A DNA stretch of 32,093 nucleotides, taken from an uncultured Saprospiraceae bacterium. Its GTDB lineage: Bacteria > Bacteroidota > Bacteroidia > Chitinophagales > Saprospiraceae. The position numbers and the translations under genes were made by a program. Under the pieces are notes generated by a model. That model was given only the letters and a program-made list of their open reading frames with translations. It made no database searches and was not told where the DNA came from. Positions 14,992 through 24,617 of this stretch are shown here, in pieces. Within the stretch, counting starts at the first letter, position 1; every line of letters starts with the position of its first letter. Location: NCBI GenBank assembly GCA_937959275.1, contig CALGLU010000103.1, positions 1 to 32,093 on the forward strand, in the 5' to 3' direction.

Positions 14992-17900
14992 CTAGTTAGG
15001 CAATACAATCATTTTCTTAGTTGCAATTTTTTCATTGCTTTCTAATTGATAATAAAGTAACCCACTGATTCCCAAGTCTTTTGCATCAATTTTAATTTCA
15101 TTTAAACCTTCAGTAAAGCTACCGTTTACTGTGTGGATTGTTTTTCCAGCAAGATCGTAAATACGCAATGTAGCAATAGAAGCTTGATCCAACCTGAAAC
15201 CAATAACCGTATTAGATTCAAATGGATTTGGCTGATTTTGTAACAATTCAAAACCGATCACATCGTCTATAAGTTCTAGAGCAATCTCAAATTTAGAGAA
15301 ATCAGACCCGACATACGCTTCATTTGCGGTCACTTTAGAATTTAAGCTTAATGCCGTTTTTAAATCAACATTATTTTCCGCTTCGAAAACTAAGGTAAAC
15401 AACACTTGATCATTCGCTAGTGATTGTGCTTGACCTTCAAACCAACTCATCGTTAGTCTTTCATTCATCACACCTACACTTGTCTCATCAAGCTCAAGAG
15501 CTCCAGAGCGTATCTCTTTGAAAATCAAATCTTTATGATCTAATGTGAACTGATATCCAAACACTTCTGAGAAATTAGATGAGCTTACCGCTAGTTCAAC
15601 CAATTGACCATTCGATATCACTTGATTTGTGGTTTGCATTGTTAAAATGCCGCTAGTCCTTGACTCTACACCTTTGTAACTCTGGTCAACATCACCAATT
15701 TTTACACCAATGAAGTTCTCATCCATCATATCCGTAGATAAACTTTGAATTTCATTTTTCTGTGTGAATGGCCATGGATTTTCTTCATCAAAGAAAACTT
15801 GATTTTCACTTATAAATACCCAAGGCTCAGTTTTTGTTAATTCCTCTTTGACACCAAGTATGAGTCTCTTCAAATCACCCAAATCAACTGCACTAACACG
15901 TCTATCTGCTGAAGCATCAGCTGCTATGATTTTATATGGGTCCTTAAATTCCTCCACGCCAATGATGTGTCTAGAGATCATCACTAAGTCAAGTGTAGAT
16001 ACTCCTGTCATATAGCTATCTTCCTTAGCTGCTGTGATAGAGTAATTATAATCTAGTGGATTATTCTCAAATGCATACTCTCCATTATCGTTTGTCATTT
16101 TAAAGACAGGATATTCTGATAAGCTAGGCGTTTGAGCTGTTACTTCTACTTGATCAATCATCTCTCCATAAGATGTCTGTATAGATCCAGCTATCATAGC
16201 TCCAGATCCAGCTTGCTCACATTCATATTCGAAAGTCAAAAACGCATCAAATCCAAACCCTACTAAAAGACCAGGACCAAAATCTACTACGATTTGGTTC
16301 TCACCATATGTGATTCTCGAATCTCCTATATCACTCGTAGATTCTGAAAGAACTGTCACATTTGTGATGTTGATATTAGAATCAAAGTTAAAATAGTACC
16401 GATCATGAGTCCCTGGCTCTAAAATCCTAGCAAACGGAGCACCAAATGTAGAAATAGCTTCTAGTGATATCGTACCGTCACCTACAGAGATATCATAAAA
16501 TAACTCAGTATCTTCTGCAGAGAAAATCGAATTCACAGCTCCTGAAGCTTCACCGAAATCAACTTCGATATTATCAGTACCTGCCCCACCAAAAGCTCCT
16601 GCTACTTCAGGAGGAAATACGTCAGCTTGTATCGTATTCGAAATATTGACAATGACATTTGTCAGTGAACACTCACCTTCAACAACTTCTTCCTCTACGA
16701 CTTCTTCTTCAACGACTTCTTCTTCTACAACCTCTTCTTCTACAACCTCTTCTTCTACGATTTCAGCACATTGGTTGCCATTATCGGCAAGCAATAGACC
16801 TACAGAACAAAAATCTCCATTTCCAACTTCATCCCAAACCCAGACATCTAGTCTTTCAAAACTTGTAAACTCCGTACAACTAAACGTGATACCTTTCTGA
16901 TCTTCGAATCCAACTTCTCCTGGTGCGATCGGTTGTTCGCCTTCAGGTACTAAGCTAAATCTTAAGTCACTATTTTCAGTACAATTATCAAAGCTACCAA
17001 AATCAAATTCTTGACCCCAAACAGCGACAGTTCCATCGCTAGCCATAAAGGCTGTCGTTAGACCTGATACGCAAAATGGCGTTGGAGCTTGCTGATCACC
17101 GAAAGTGACAATCGTTTGAGCTGAGGATGCATTACCACACCCATCTTTGACTCTCCATGTAATAATATGTGTATCTCCAGGACTTCCGATCTGGGATCCC
17201 ATTGTCGCTTGAGCGCCTCTAGATGTTTTACTCGCTACAACCACTCCATCTTTACTCACAGTGATATCCCATTGAAGAAGATCTGAACCTGTCATCTCTC
17301 CTCCGCATAAGTCCGAAGCTGAGGCTGATATAACATCTTCACCTGTGCAATCTTTAGCATCATCTTTTGTAGTCGCTCCACCCGTCGAATTTACAACATA
17401 AGTTGCGGGACCATCAATTTCTGGGGCTGTATCATCATTAACAACAATAACCTGATCGTACGTATAGTAACCATCTTGCTCAACATCTGTGTATCTAAGG
17501 TAAACAGCGTCTCCAATATTCGGCGCATAAGTAGGACAACCAACTGCATTCGGCTCGAATTGTGCCCAATCTTCGATTGGTTCAAAGCTATCTGTTGATG
17601 TATCATTTTCATCGTCAACATCTGAGCCATTAGGATTATATGTACACCAATCTAAAACAGTCCATCTTCTAATAATCTTAAGACAAGCATCACTTGCTTT
17701 AATTGTATCTGCTTCCATACTGTAACCGACTAAACCACACTCTGTATCACACCAAACTGGTGCACCTAAGCCAGAGCCATCAGCTGAATCTCCATCTCCT
17801 TGAGCATCATCGTTACCAAAACCATCAGGCGTACATGCAGCAGGATCTCCCATAGCTATTGTCTTTGGAATCTCCACAATCTCTCCCTCGTCATTCACTT

Positions 17901-20238
17901 CTAGATTTAACCCACTAAGTTGTTTTCCGTCATAACTTTTAGGCCATTTGATCGTGTAAGGATTAAATGCTGTATCAGCATCAACTTGCACGACTTGCTG
18001 ACAATAGGCATCTCCTGGTGAAAAGTCATTACTATTATCTAGATCAACATACCATTCTCTCACCGTTTGGCCACCTGCACAAACATTATTTGACTTCGAC
18101 TCACTTAATAACAATACTTCATATGGATTTTCCCGTTCGCATGAAGAACCTAACATAGCAGGTGGCGTTAAATAGTCACCATCTGTACAAGAAATAACTT
18201 GATCTTCGCAGATTAAAGTTGGAGCTGACTTGTCAACAACTTCTATTGAAACCATACACTGGTTTACGTTTCCATTTTCATCTTCAACAAACATAATGAC
18301 CTGGACGATCTGACCAAGGTCTGCACAACAGAAATTGACATAGTCTCCAGGAACAGTTACTTCTGCAATATTAACACCAGTCGCTTCACAATCATTTTTA
18401 AATACTGGAGCTCCTAGGTCTACATTGGCTGTAATCGGAGAGCAAGTTTTCGGTGCATATCCAACGATATTATCCTGACAATCTCGAATCACTTCTCTCC
18501 AATCTTCCATTCTAACGACTGTAATTGTCACTTTACCACAACCTGTATCGTGACTCCCTTCATCAATGGCGTCAGCATAAATTTTACCTGCTCCAAAACT
18601 ATCAGAATTACCCGTTAAAGATACCTGTAGAGCTGCTTCACAAACTGGAACCGGAGGTACATCATCCACGACAATCGCATTAAAGCTAACATACGTCTGA
18701 TTACCACAGTCATCTACAACTGTTCCAGCTATAACAATAGGACTCTGTCCTAACCATAGATCTACTATATACCCATCAACAACAACGCCTTCATTTGAAT
18801 CCCAATGGACTGTTGGCGTATCATCACAATTATCATGAATATTAAGTGTTGGCAGTTTCAACTTTGCACTACAAGACCATGGTTCTATACTAACAGAAAC
18901 ATCACTCAAGATAACAACATCATCTATCGTTGGAATTGGTACATATTCTCCGTTTACTAATTCTACAATGACAGGCGCAGTTACATCTTTAATTTCAATT
19001 GTTTGTCTACCAGAAATCGTTGTATTGGCATCACACCAATCAATTAAATTCCAAGTTCTGACAATTTTTTTACCTTGACCACAAGCATCAAATTCGATAT
19101 CAGAATAACCAGATAAAACATTACATACTCTATCTACGACAGGTACGATCGGATTTGTCTTTCCTACTGTATCAAATACCTCCGTATATTCTTCTTCGTA
19201 TACCTTATCAACTATTGTCTTTAATACCCATAACACCTCACCACCTATGTTTTCTTTAACCATGGTATCTCTTAACATCTGATCAACAACTATAAGAGTC
19301 GTATCTATACTTCGTACAATATTTAACACAGTATCATGAATGTCAATGTAGTACGGATAAGCTACAGTTTGATCATGCTGAGAAGCATAGATAGATGCAG
19401 GCTCTCCAAGTTCGTAGTGTATAGCTGTCTCCCCTTCAGGTACTTCAATCTGTTCTAAATAATCGCAATCCAGAATGACATTATCAGGAAAACTAAACGT
19501 AGTTAAATTAACATCGAGTTTTTTGGTTGTGTATTGTTGTGTCAATATATCAACTGTACGAATTGAACCATGCTGAATGACTTTACCTGTATAAACTAAA
19601 AGTACAACTTCACCATCGGGGCTACAAATATCACCAGTTCTTGTTTCAGTCACTCGAATGTCACCTAGAAGGTCTGGTCCACAATTGCCAAATGCTGCAG
19701 CTACTTCTTCAGGAGTCACCAGACTAGCTGGTACTTTTCCTATAGGTCCACACCACAAAATGCAATCATCAGGGATGCTGCCGTCTTCTGTTAAACCACA
19801 TGGTGATTCAAATTGAGGAACAACATTAGCTTCTACTATGATTTCTCCCCAGCAAGAATTACCTCCACAGGAGATTTGATATTTTATTATTTCTCCAGCA
19901 TCATCAGCTGTGAGGTAATCATTCCTCAAGTAGTCGCCATGATGGGAAAATAATTGTACCGTATAATTCCCCTGGAGCGGTGCTTCTAAGAGCATATCTG
20001 GGGTAAGGAATAGTTCACATGCTACATTCAAACTGATTTGTAGATCTCCATTACAGACAAGTTCATCACATTCATCAACGATAACTTGTGCGTTTCCTTG
20101 AAAAGGCTGAACTAAAAAAAGACCTAAAATAAAGGCTAAATGGAGTGCTATCCGGTGGATTTTAGTTGGGATAACTTGAACTCTCTCAGATTGGTTATTT
20201 AATCTCATATTCACTCTCGGTTTAGATATAACATCCAT
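14992..20238 (-). CDS. Giant T9SS-secreted HYR-like adhesin with EVVEE linker and extra inserted domain (1748 aa)
   Basis: Paralogue of the 1653-aa protein with the same order: signal peptide (long basic N-region, hydrophobic core about 30-44, ending GNAQ), cysteine-rich N-terminal part (CNGDLQISL, CWGEIIVEA), serial HYR/Ig-like units (DVTAPVIV, DDVPPVPVC, DKSAPTLIC, DDTAPEIDG, DQQAPTPFC), then a carboxypeptidase-regulatory-like fold, a dockerin-like segment (GVSTLDLVMISRHIIG; degenerate loop DASADRRVSAVD; about 1405-1465), a cohesin-like domain and a T9SS type A sorting domain (about 1660-1748). Unlike its paralogue it has six EVVEE-type pentapeptides (about 1159-1188) and then about 150 aa of unrecognised beta-rich sequence (about 1189-1345) inserted before the shared C-terminal module. 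A second ATG at 20208 (residue 11) is an alternative start and gives a tidier signal peptide. Confidence 0.9.
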   Translation of the reverse strand: MDVISKPRVNMRLNNQSERVQVIPTKIHRIALHLAFILGLFLVQPFQGNAQVIVDECDELVCNGDLQISLNVACELFLTPDMLLEAPLQGNYTVQLFSHHGDYLRNDYLTADDAGEIIKYQISCGGNSCWGEIIVEANVVPQFESPCGLTEDGSIPDDCILWCGPIGKVPASLVTPEEVAAAFGNCGPDLLGDIRVTETRTGDICSPDGEVVLLVYTGKVIQHGSIRTVDILTQQYTTKKLDVNLTTFSFPDNVILDCDYLEQIEVPEGETAIHYELGEPASIYASQHDQTVAYPYYIDIHDTVLNIVRSIDTTLIVVDQMLRDTMVKENIGGEVLWVLKTIVDKVYEEEYTEVFDTVGKTNPIVPVVDRVCNVLSGYSDIEFDACGQGKKIVRTWNLIDWCDANTTISGRQTIEIKDVTAPVIVELVNGEYVPIPTIDDVVILSDVSVSIEPWSCSAKLKLPTLNIHDNCDDTPTVHWDSNEGVVVDGYIVDLWLGQSPIVIAGTVVDDCGNQTYVSFNAIVVDDVPPVPVCEAALQVSLTGNSDSFGAGKIYADAIDEGSHDTGCGKVTITVVRMEDWREVIRDCQDNIVGYAPKTCSPITANVDLGAPVFKNDCEATGVNIAEVTVPGDYVNFCCADLGQIVQVIMFVEDENGNVNQCMVSIEVVDKSAPTLICEDQVISCTDGDYLTPPAMLGSSCERENPYEVLLLSESKSNNVCAGGQTVREWYVDLDNSNDFSPGDAYCQQVVQVDADTAFNPYTIKWPKSYDGKQLSGLNLEVNDEGEIVEIPKTIAMGDPAACTPDGFGNDDAQGDGDSADGSGLGAPVWCDTECGLVGYSMEADTIKASDACLKIIRRWTVLDWCTYNPNGSDVDDENDTSTDSFEPIEDWAQFEPNAVGCPTYAPNIGDAVYLRYTDVEQDGYYTYDQVIVVNDDTAPEIDGPATYVVNSTGGATTKDDAKDCTGEDVISASASDLCGGEMTGSDLLQWDITVSKDGVVVASKTSRGAQATMGSQIGSPGDTHIITWRVKDGCGNASSAQTIVTFGDQQAPTPFCVSGLTTAFMASDGTVAVWGQEFDFGSFDNCTENSDLRFSLVPEGEQPIAPGEVGFEDQKGITFSCTEFTSFERLDVWVWDEVGNGDFCSVGLLLADNGNQCAEIVEEEVVEEEVVEEEVVEEEVVEEEVVEGECSLTNVIVNISNTIQADVFPPEVAGAFGGAGTDNIEVDFGEASGAVNSIFSAEDTELFYDISVGDGTISLEAISTFGAPFARILEPGTHDRYYFNFDSNINITNVTVLSESTSDIGDSRITYGENQIVVDFGPGLLVGFGFDAFLTFEYECEQAGSGAMIAGSIQTSYGEMIDQVEVTAQTPSLSEYPVFKMTNDNGEYAFENNPLDYNYSITAAKEDSYMTGVSTLDLVMISRHIIGVEEFKDPYKIIAADASADRRVSAVDLGDLKRLILGVKEELTKTEPWVFISENQVFFDEENPWPFTQKNEIQSLSTDMMDENFIGVKIGDVDQSYKGVESRTSGILTMQTTNQVISNGQLVELAVSSSNFSEVFGYQFTLDHKDLIFKEIRSGALELDETSVGVMNERLTMSWFEGQAQSLANDQVLFTLVFEAENNVDLKTALSLNSKVTANEAYVGSDFSKFEIALELIDDVIGFELLQNQPNPFESNTVIGFRLDQASIATLRIYDLAGKTIHTVNGSFTEGLNEIKIDAKDLGISGLLYYQLESNEKIATKKMIVLPN
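16675..16764 (-). repeat. 15-bp in-frame repeat, six units, encodes (EVVEE)n linker
   Basis: Six 15-bp units encode EIVEE, four EVVEE and EVVEG. Units differ at synonymous third positions (GTT/GTC/GTA, GAA/GAG), so they are older or less homogenised than the LVDSM array. The highly acidic linker separates the HYR-like part of the protein from the inserted domain. Confidence 0.9.
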
Positions 20239-20392
20239 TTCAATCTAATAACCAAGCTAAAAGTCAGGTTCATGGTGATTACTTGAAAGGACAACAATTT
20301 AACACCCTTCATTAACAACTGACTTAACGTGTTGACTAACAGGTGTTTATGAAAATAAATTCTACAAATAAATAAAATTTACATTCATGCTA

Positions 20393-20420
20393 TAAAGGTA
20401 TGTTTTTGTTTGTATAACAA
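20393..20420 (-). promoter_or_regulatory. Candidate Bacteroidota sigma-70-type promoter for the 1748-aa gene
   Basis: On the minus strand TTG (20418-20420) and TACCTTTA (20393-20400) are separated by 17 bases, close to the Bacteroidota -33 TTTG / -7 TAnnTTTG pattern with the last base of the -7 box off. A transcript from here would have a leader of about 150 bases. The gene-free stretch 20239-20579 otherwise holds only the hairpin after hscB. Confidence 0.4.
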
Positions 20421-20553
20421 CGAGAGAATAAAACATTAAAATTCACATATATTATAATCCGATATGACATTTTTAACTAATATGGACCATACCTTAATTG
20501 TCATAACAATGTTATCCTGTGAATTTGGCTTCTTTTTGAGGATATAAGTCGTC

Positions 20554-20575
20554 CTTTGATATTAGATAATCAAAG
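20554..20575 (-). terminator. Hairpin just after hscB, weak terminator candidate
   Basis: CTTTGAT (20554-20560) and ATCAAAG (20569-20575) form a 7-bp stem with an 8-base loop, starting 5 bases past the hscB stop. No T-run follows on the minus strand, so intrinsic termination is doubtful. Confidence 0.3.
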
Positions 20576-20579
20576 AGGC

Positions 20580-21107
20580 TTATGTTTTGTCCAAAGCGCG
20601 TAAATTATCTTCCAATCTATTGAGGTATTTGTTTTCGAAATATAAAGCTTTCAATTGTTGGAGTTGTTTATCATTGACACTTGGATAACTCTCCATAATT
20701 GCTTGATTATCAGATAGTTTATCGGATTTAATCTTAGCCAATTGACTGTTTAGCTCTTCAAATCTTTCTTTCGAGAAATCGAATTGAAGTTCCATTATGG
20801 CTTCATTAAAATCCATCATTTCCATTAAAAATGACTGCTGCATTTCATCTTTTGTGTCTTCTTGAATGATTCCTTCTAGACGCAATAGGTGCTTAAATCG
20901 CAATTCAGGATTTAGAATGGTTTTATATGCTTTATTGATAAACGAGGATTGTAACAGGGCATCAGACTTCTCTTCTTCCGATGATTGAGTGAAAAAATCG
21001 GGATGATATTCACGACTTTTTGAATAATACCGTTTTTTCAGCAAAGCTAGGTCTGGAAAGAAGCTTGGTGTCATCCCAAAAACTTCAAATAAATTTACCA
21101 TAGTCAT
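20580..21107 (-). CDS. hscB: HscB-like J-domain co-chaperone for Fe-S cluster assembly
   Basis: 175 aa, the usual HscB length. The N-terminal J domain has HPD at residues 35-37 (REYHPDFF), the site that stimulates the ATPase of the Hsp70 partner HscA/DnaK. The C-terminal half (about 85-175) is an acidic three-helix region like the IscU-binding domain of HscB, including LLRLEGI and MEMMDFNEAI. The protein delivers scaffold-bound Fe-S clusters in the cytoplasm. Its ATG overlaps the rseP stop (TAATG), so the two are translationally coupled; a second ATG two codons on (21099-21101) is an alternative start. No other isc gene is in the window. Confidence 0.87.
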   Translation of the reverse strand: MTMVNLFEVFGMTPSFFPDLALLKKRYYSKSREYHPDFFTQSSEEEKSDALLQSSFINKAYKTILNPELRFKHLLRLEGIIQEDTKDEMQQSFLMEMMDFNEAIMELQFDFSKERFEELNSQLAKIKSDKLSDNQAIMESYPSVNDKQLQQLKALYFENKYLNRLEDNLRALDKT

Positions 21108-22441
21108 TAAAATAACCTAGAAATGTCCAAGCCTATCGCATAGATCATTAATATTACCAGTAATAAGAATCCAGCCATTGTTGCCACTTCTAAAAACTTA
21201 TCGTTTGGTTTTACACCTGTAATGACCTCCCACAATAAAAACATGACATGACCGCCATCGAGTGCAGGTATTGGTAGTAGATTAATGAATGCAAGAAGAA
21301 TAGATAGCATCGCCGTCATGTTCCAAAACCGTTGCCAATCCCATGTCGTACCATACATTTTACCGATTGAGATAAAACTGCCTAAGGAATCTTTTGCTTT
21401 TATCCTTCCTTTGAAGATCTGGCCAAACGCTTTGATTTGGCTCATCAAAAATCCAGTGCCTTTATCAATTCCAGCCGGAATCGCTGCTGCAAGCGTGTAC
21501 TTCTCAGAAGCGGTATCGAAGTAATCTAGCGGTGTATAGGCATGAAACCCTAGCTTTCCGTCTTCATCAAATTTAGCTGCAAGACTTAGTGTGTCTGAGC
21601 CATTACGAATCAAGACTAGATCACCTTTGACATCTTTGTTGTAAAAAGCCACTTTATTGAAGAGGTGATAATATGATATGTCTTCACCATTAAATGATAT
21701 TAATTTATCATCTGCTTTGAGTCCAAAATCTAATGAGGGCGAATCCTTGGGTACCTCCTTCACCTGACTTGGGAAACGCATTCCAAATAAAGGTTTCTTT
21801 TGATTGGCTTGTTGACTAAGAACACCAACAAATTTCTCATCTATAGGAATGTTTAATTGTTTACCATCTCTTATGAGCTTTGTCGATTTCGCATTATTAA
21901 TAATAATCTCAGAAGCAAAAGTCCCAGTGCTAAATTTAGAAAAGTCCTTATCCCCAATTTGAAGTATATGATCTCCATCGCGCAGACCCATGTCAAATGC
22001 TATGCTGTCTACTGCGATACCATATTTAACATTCTCAGTTGGAAAAAATTCTTCTCCCCAAATCCATAATATCATTGAAAACAAAAAGAACCCTAGAATG
22101 AAATTTACGGTAACACCACCTAACATAATAATTAGCCGTTGCCATGCTGGTTTTGATCTAAACTCCCATGGTTGAGCAGGTCCAGCCATTTGTTCTTTAT
22201 CAAAGCTCTCATCAATCATACCCGCAATCTTCACATATCCACCCAGCGGCAACCAGCCTATGCCATACTCCGTTTCTCCTTTTTGAGTCTTCCAAAGTGA
22301 AAACCAAGGATCGAAAAAGAGGTAAAATTTCTCCACCTTTGTATTGAACCACTTTGCAGGAAAAAAATGTCCACATTCATGCAGAACAATGAGGATAGAA
22401 AGACTTAAAATAAACTGCCCCACCATGATTAATGTATCCAT
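21107..22441 (-). CDS. rseP: RseP-type site-2 intramembrane zinc metalloprotease
   Basis: 444 aa. The zinc-binding HExxH motif is HECGH at residues 21-25 in the first membrane segment, and the third ligand motif is NLLPIPALDGGH near residue 390 in a later segment. Between them lie a membrane segment with the VNFILGFFLF pattern (about 112-125) and two PDZ-like domains (about 140-190 and 225-270). The family cleaves membrane-anchored proteins such as anti-sigma factors after a first cut by another protease, within the inner membrane. The sequence has the full family length. It is the first gene of a pair with hscB, and a TACCTTTG box lies upstream. Confidence 0.93.
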   Translation of the reverse strand: MDTLIMVGQFILSLSILIVLHECGHFFPAKWFNTKVEKFYLFFDPWFSLWKTQKGETEYGIGWLPLGGYVKIAGMIDESFDKEQMAGPAQPWEFRSKPAWQRLIIMLGGVTVNFILGFFLFSMILWIWGEEFFPTENVKYGIAVDSIAFDMGLRDGDHILQIGDKDFSKFSTGTFASEIIINNAKSTKLIRDGKQLNIPIDEKFVGVLSQQANQKKPLFGMRFPSQVKEVPKDSPSLDFGLKADDKLISFNGEDISYYHLFNKVAFYNKDVKGDLVLIRNGSDTLSLAAKFDEDGKLGFHAYTPLDYFDTASEKYTLAAAIPAGIDKGTGFLMSQIKAFGQIFKGRIKAKDSLGSFISIGKMYGTTWDWQRFWNMTAMLSILLAFINLLPIPALDGGHVMFLLWEVITGVKPNDKFLEVATMAGFLLLVILMIYAIGLDISRLF

Positions 22442-22504
22442 ATTCGCCTCTTCTTTGTGGTTGTATAAACGGTACTTTTTGTGAAAATGTTTCTAATTTC
22501 GTCG

Positions 22505-22512
22505 CAAAGGTA
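22505..22512 (-). promoter_or_regulatory. Candidate -7 box TACCTTTG upstream of rseP
   Basis: TACCTTTG on the minus strand matches the Bacteroidota -7 consensus TAnnTTTG exactly, 64 bases before the rseP ATG. No clear -33 TTG at the usual distance was found. Confidence 0.4.
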
Positions 22513-22710
22513 ACATTTCACAAATCGTGATGCCCATTTGTTTGCTAAGTGTTCTCAATTAAAACGACGTGAAATAATTACCATGTACATATCTCTTTGA
22601 TTATCAAATACTTAGACTACTCGTTTTTCAAGTCTTTGTTCTTTGATTTCTATTCATGAGTGCTATTGAAGCCAGAGATTATGAAATGATTCTTGTTAAA
22701 CCACAATCCT

Positions 22711-23403
22711 ATGTTTCTATTCTATTCAAGTGATGTTCAGGAAAACCATGTCTATCTAACAGAAGAGGAGCATCGTCACTGTACCAAGGTGTTAAGAAAG
22801 AAGCTTGGAGACATTATCAATTGCACCGACGGATTAGGTCATCAATTTCAAACCCGTATTAACAGTATAAGTAAGACAAAAACTGAACTAGAGATTATTG
22901 AAAAAACATCTCATCCTGTCTTAAAGCCATCTTTACATATTGCCGTTGCACTACCTAAGAGTAGCAGCAGAGTCGATTTTATGTTTGAAAAATTAGTAGA
23001 GACGGGTGCGCAGACAATTACACCAATACTAACAGCTCATTCTGAACGTAAAAAATTGAATATTGAGCGATATCGCAAAAAGCTAATTTCGGCGTCTACT
23101 CAATCATTAAAATATCATTTCCCTATTTTGAATGACTCGACTCCCTTAAAAACACTTATTGCGGATAGTTCAGCTAGCCAAGTTTTAGTAGCTCATTTTA
23201 ATAAAGACAATCAACATCTTACAGCGTGTTTATCAGACCTGCAAGACACCTTGATCTTAATTGGGCCTGAAGGTGATTTTAGTGCTTCAGAGTTAGAAGA
23301 ATTCAAAGCACAAGAATATCAATTTGTTAACTTAAGTCAGCATCGCCTGCGTACTGAGACAGCTGCGATTGCGGCGTCTATTATTTTCAACTCAGGGTTT
23401 TAA
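22711..23403 (+). CDS. rsmE: RsmE, 16S rRNA m3U1498 methyltransferase
   Basis: 230 aa from the ATG at 22711; an upstream TTG at 22693 would add six residues, but family members begin like MFLFYS, so the ATG is preferred. An N-terminal PUA-like beta domain (HYL/EEEHRHCTKVLR near 20-33) is followed by the SPOUT/trefoil-knot methyltransferase domain with IGPEGDFSASELE (about 192-204) and LSQHRLRTETAAIAA (about 211-225), the two SAM-binding knot motifs. It methylates U1498 of 16S rRNA in the 30S subunit. Divergent from rseP and followed by a DUF4159 gene in the same direction. Confidence 0.93.
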   Translation: MFLFYSSDVQENHVYLTEEEHRHCTKVLRKKLGDIINCTDGLGHQFQTRINSISKTKTELEIIEKTSHPVLKPSLHIAVALPKSSSRVDFMFEKLVETGAQTITPILTAHSERKKLNIERYRKKLISASTQSLKYHFPILNDSTPLKTLIADSSASQVLVAHFNKDNQHLTACLSDLQDTLILIGPEGDFSASELEEFKAQEYQFVNLSQHRLRTETAAIAASIIFNSGF

Positions 23404-23546
23404 TGTATTAACAATTAATTCTTTGTCTTTTAAGTCACTAAATTAACCGGGATTTAGTCTCCTTTCTGATCATATTTTTAATTTTATAAACATTTTCATT
23501 CATTAAGATGGCACTCAATTGTCGTTTTTGACGTTATAGTTCACCT

Positions 23547-24206
23547 ATGATTAAAAGAATCTTGCTAGGCCTCGTCGTGATAGGAATCTTGTCAGCCTTT
23601 GTGCCAGCCAAGCCGAGTTTACAGTTAGCCCTGTTAAAATATAGCGGTGGCGGTGATTGGTATTCAAACCCAACTTCCTTAAAGAATTTATCTGCTTTTT
23701 GTAACCAACAATTGGGGACAAATTTCCAAATTGATTATGAAACAGTCGAAATCGGCAGTGTAGATATTTTCAATCATCCATTTTTACATATGACTGGTCA
23801 TGGTAACGTCGTCTTCAACGATCGCGATGCAGAGAATTTGAGGATGTATCTATTAGGTGGTGGTTTTTTGCATATTGATGATAATTATGGCATGGACCCC
23901 TTTGTCAGAGTTGCGATGAAAAAGGTATTTCCTGAAATAGAATTTGTTGAGCTGCCTTTCTCACATGAGATCTACCATCAGAAATTTAAATTTGATAAAG
24001 GCCTACCTAAAATTCATAAACATGAAGGCAAGCCTCCTCAAGGGTTTGGGCTTATATTTGAAGGTCGGTTAGTTTGTTTTTATACGTATGAATGTGATTT
24101 AGGAGATGGCTGGGAGGATAAAGATGTTCACAAAGATCCACCAGAAATCAGGCGAGCTGCACTTCAAATGGGAGCTAATATTATTCAGTATGTATTTGAG
24201 GAATAA
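23547..24206 (+). CDS. DUF4159 domain secreted protein
   Basis: 219 aa. A signal peptide covers about residues 1-21 (MIKRILLGLVVIGILSAF). The remainder matches the DUF4159 type: LALLKYSGGGDWY near the start, LHMTGHGNVVF and LGGGFLHIDDNYG in the middle and FTYECDLGDGWED near the end, motifs characteristic of this family, which has a glutamine-amidotransferase-like fold by family knowledge. The enzymatic role is unknown. It follows rsmE after a 143-base gap with no evident terminator, so cotranscription is possible. Confidence 0.82.
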   Translation: MIKRILLGLVVIGILSAFVPAKPSLQLALLKYSGGGDWYSNPTSLKNLSAFCNQQLGTNFQIDYETVEIGSVDIFNHPFLHMTGHGNVVFNDRDAENLRMYLLGGGFLHIDDNYGMDPFVRVAMKKVFPEIEFVELPFSHEIYHQKFKFDKGLPKIHKHEGKPPQGFGLIFEGRLVCFYTYECDLGDGWEDKDVHKDPPEIRRAALQMGANIIQYVFEE

Positions 24207-24278
24207 TTTGTTTGTTGGTGCTGCGCATGGTTGAACCACATAGACACATAGAGCGCATAGCTAACTTATCTTACGCCT

Positions 24279-24497
24279 TTAGTCAAAAATAAGGGACTTA
24301 CTTTTTCTAATGTATTCTTTGAGATTGAGCCAGAAGGCGATCACCAAATAGATAATGATTGGGGAGCCCATTGTAACAAAACTTGTATAAATAAAATACA
24401 GTCGTACCCTAGAAGAACGCAGGCCCATCTTCGTAGCTAAGTAGCTACAGACACCAAATGAATACTTCTCTATTAAGGCTCTACCCTTTTCAATCAT
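24279..24497 (-). CDS. PspC domain small membrane protein
   Basis: 72 aa from the ATG at 24495-24497. The frame is open further upstream to 24575, but the extra 26 residues do not look like the family and the shorter form has the usual length. The PspC core is FGVCSYLATKMGLRSSRVRL followed by a membrane segment with GSPIIIYLVIAFWLNL (about residues 42-58) and a basic tail. PspC proteins sense or protect the inner membrane under envelope stress; the small stand-alone forms in Bacteroidota are poorly characterised. It lies just after a small membrane-protein gene on the same strand and may share its transcript. Confidence 0.8.
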   Translation of the reverse strand: MIEKGRALIEKYSFGVCSYLATKMGLRSSRVRLYFIYTSFVTMGSPIIIYLVIAFWLNLKEYIRKSKSLIFD

Positions 24498-24617
24498 ACT
24501 TTGAAAATATGACTTATTTTCAAATTCAGCAAATTTGTTGTGACAATAGCTAGGCTGACTGATCAATTTGATCACTCGCAGAAGACTAAAAAAACCAATG
24601 CTGATAAGAAGGCAAGA

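Noticed and set aside
24235-24260. Short imperfect repeat CACATAGA after the DUF4159 gene
   Set aside because: Three degenerate copies of 8-9 bases give no structure or coding meaning that I can support.
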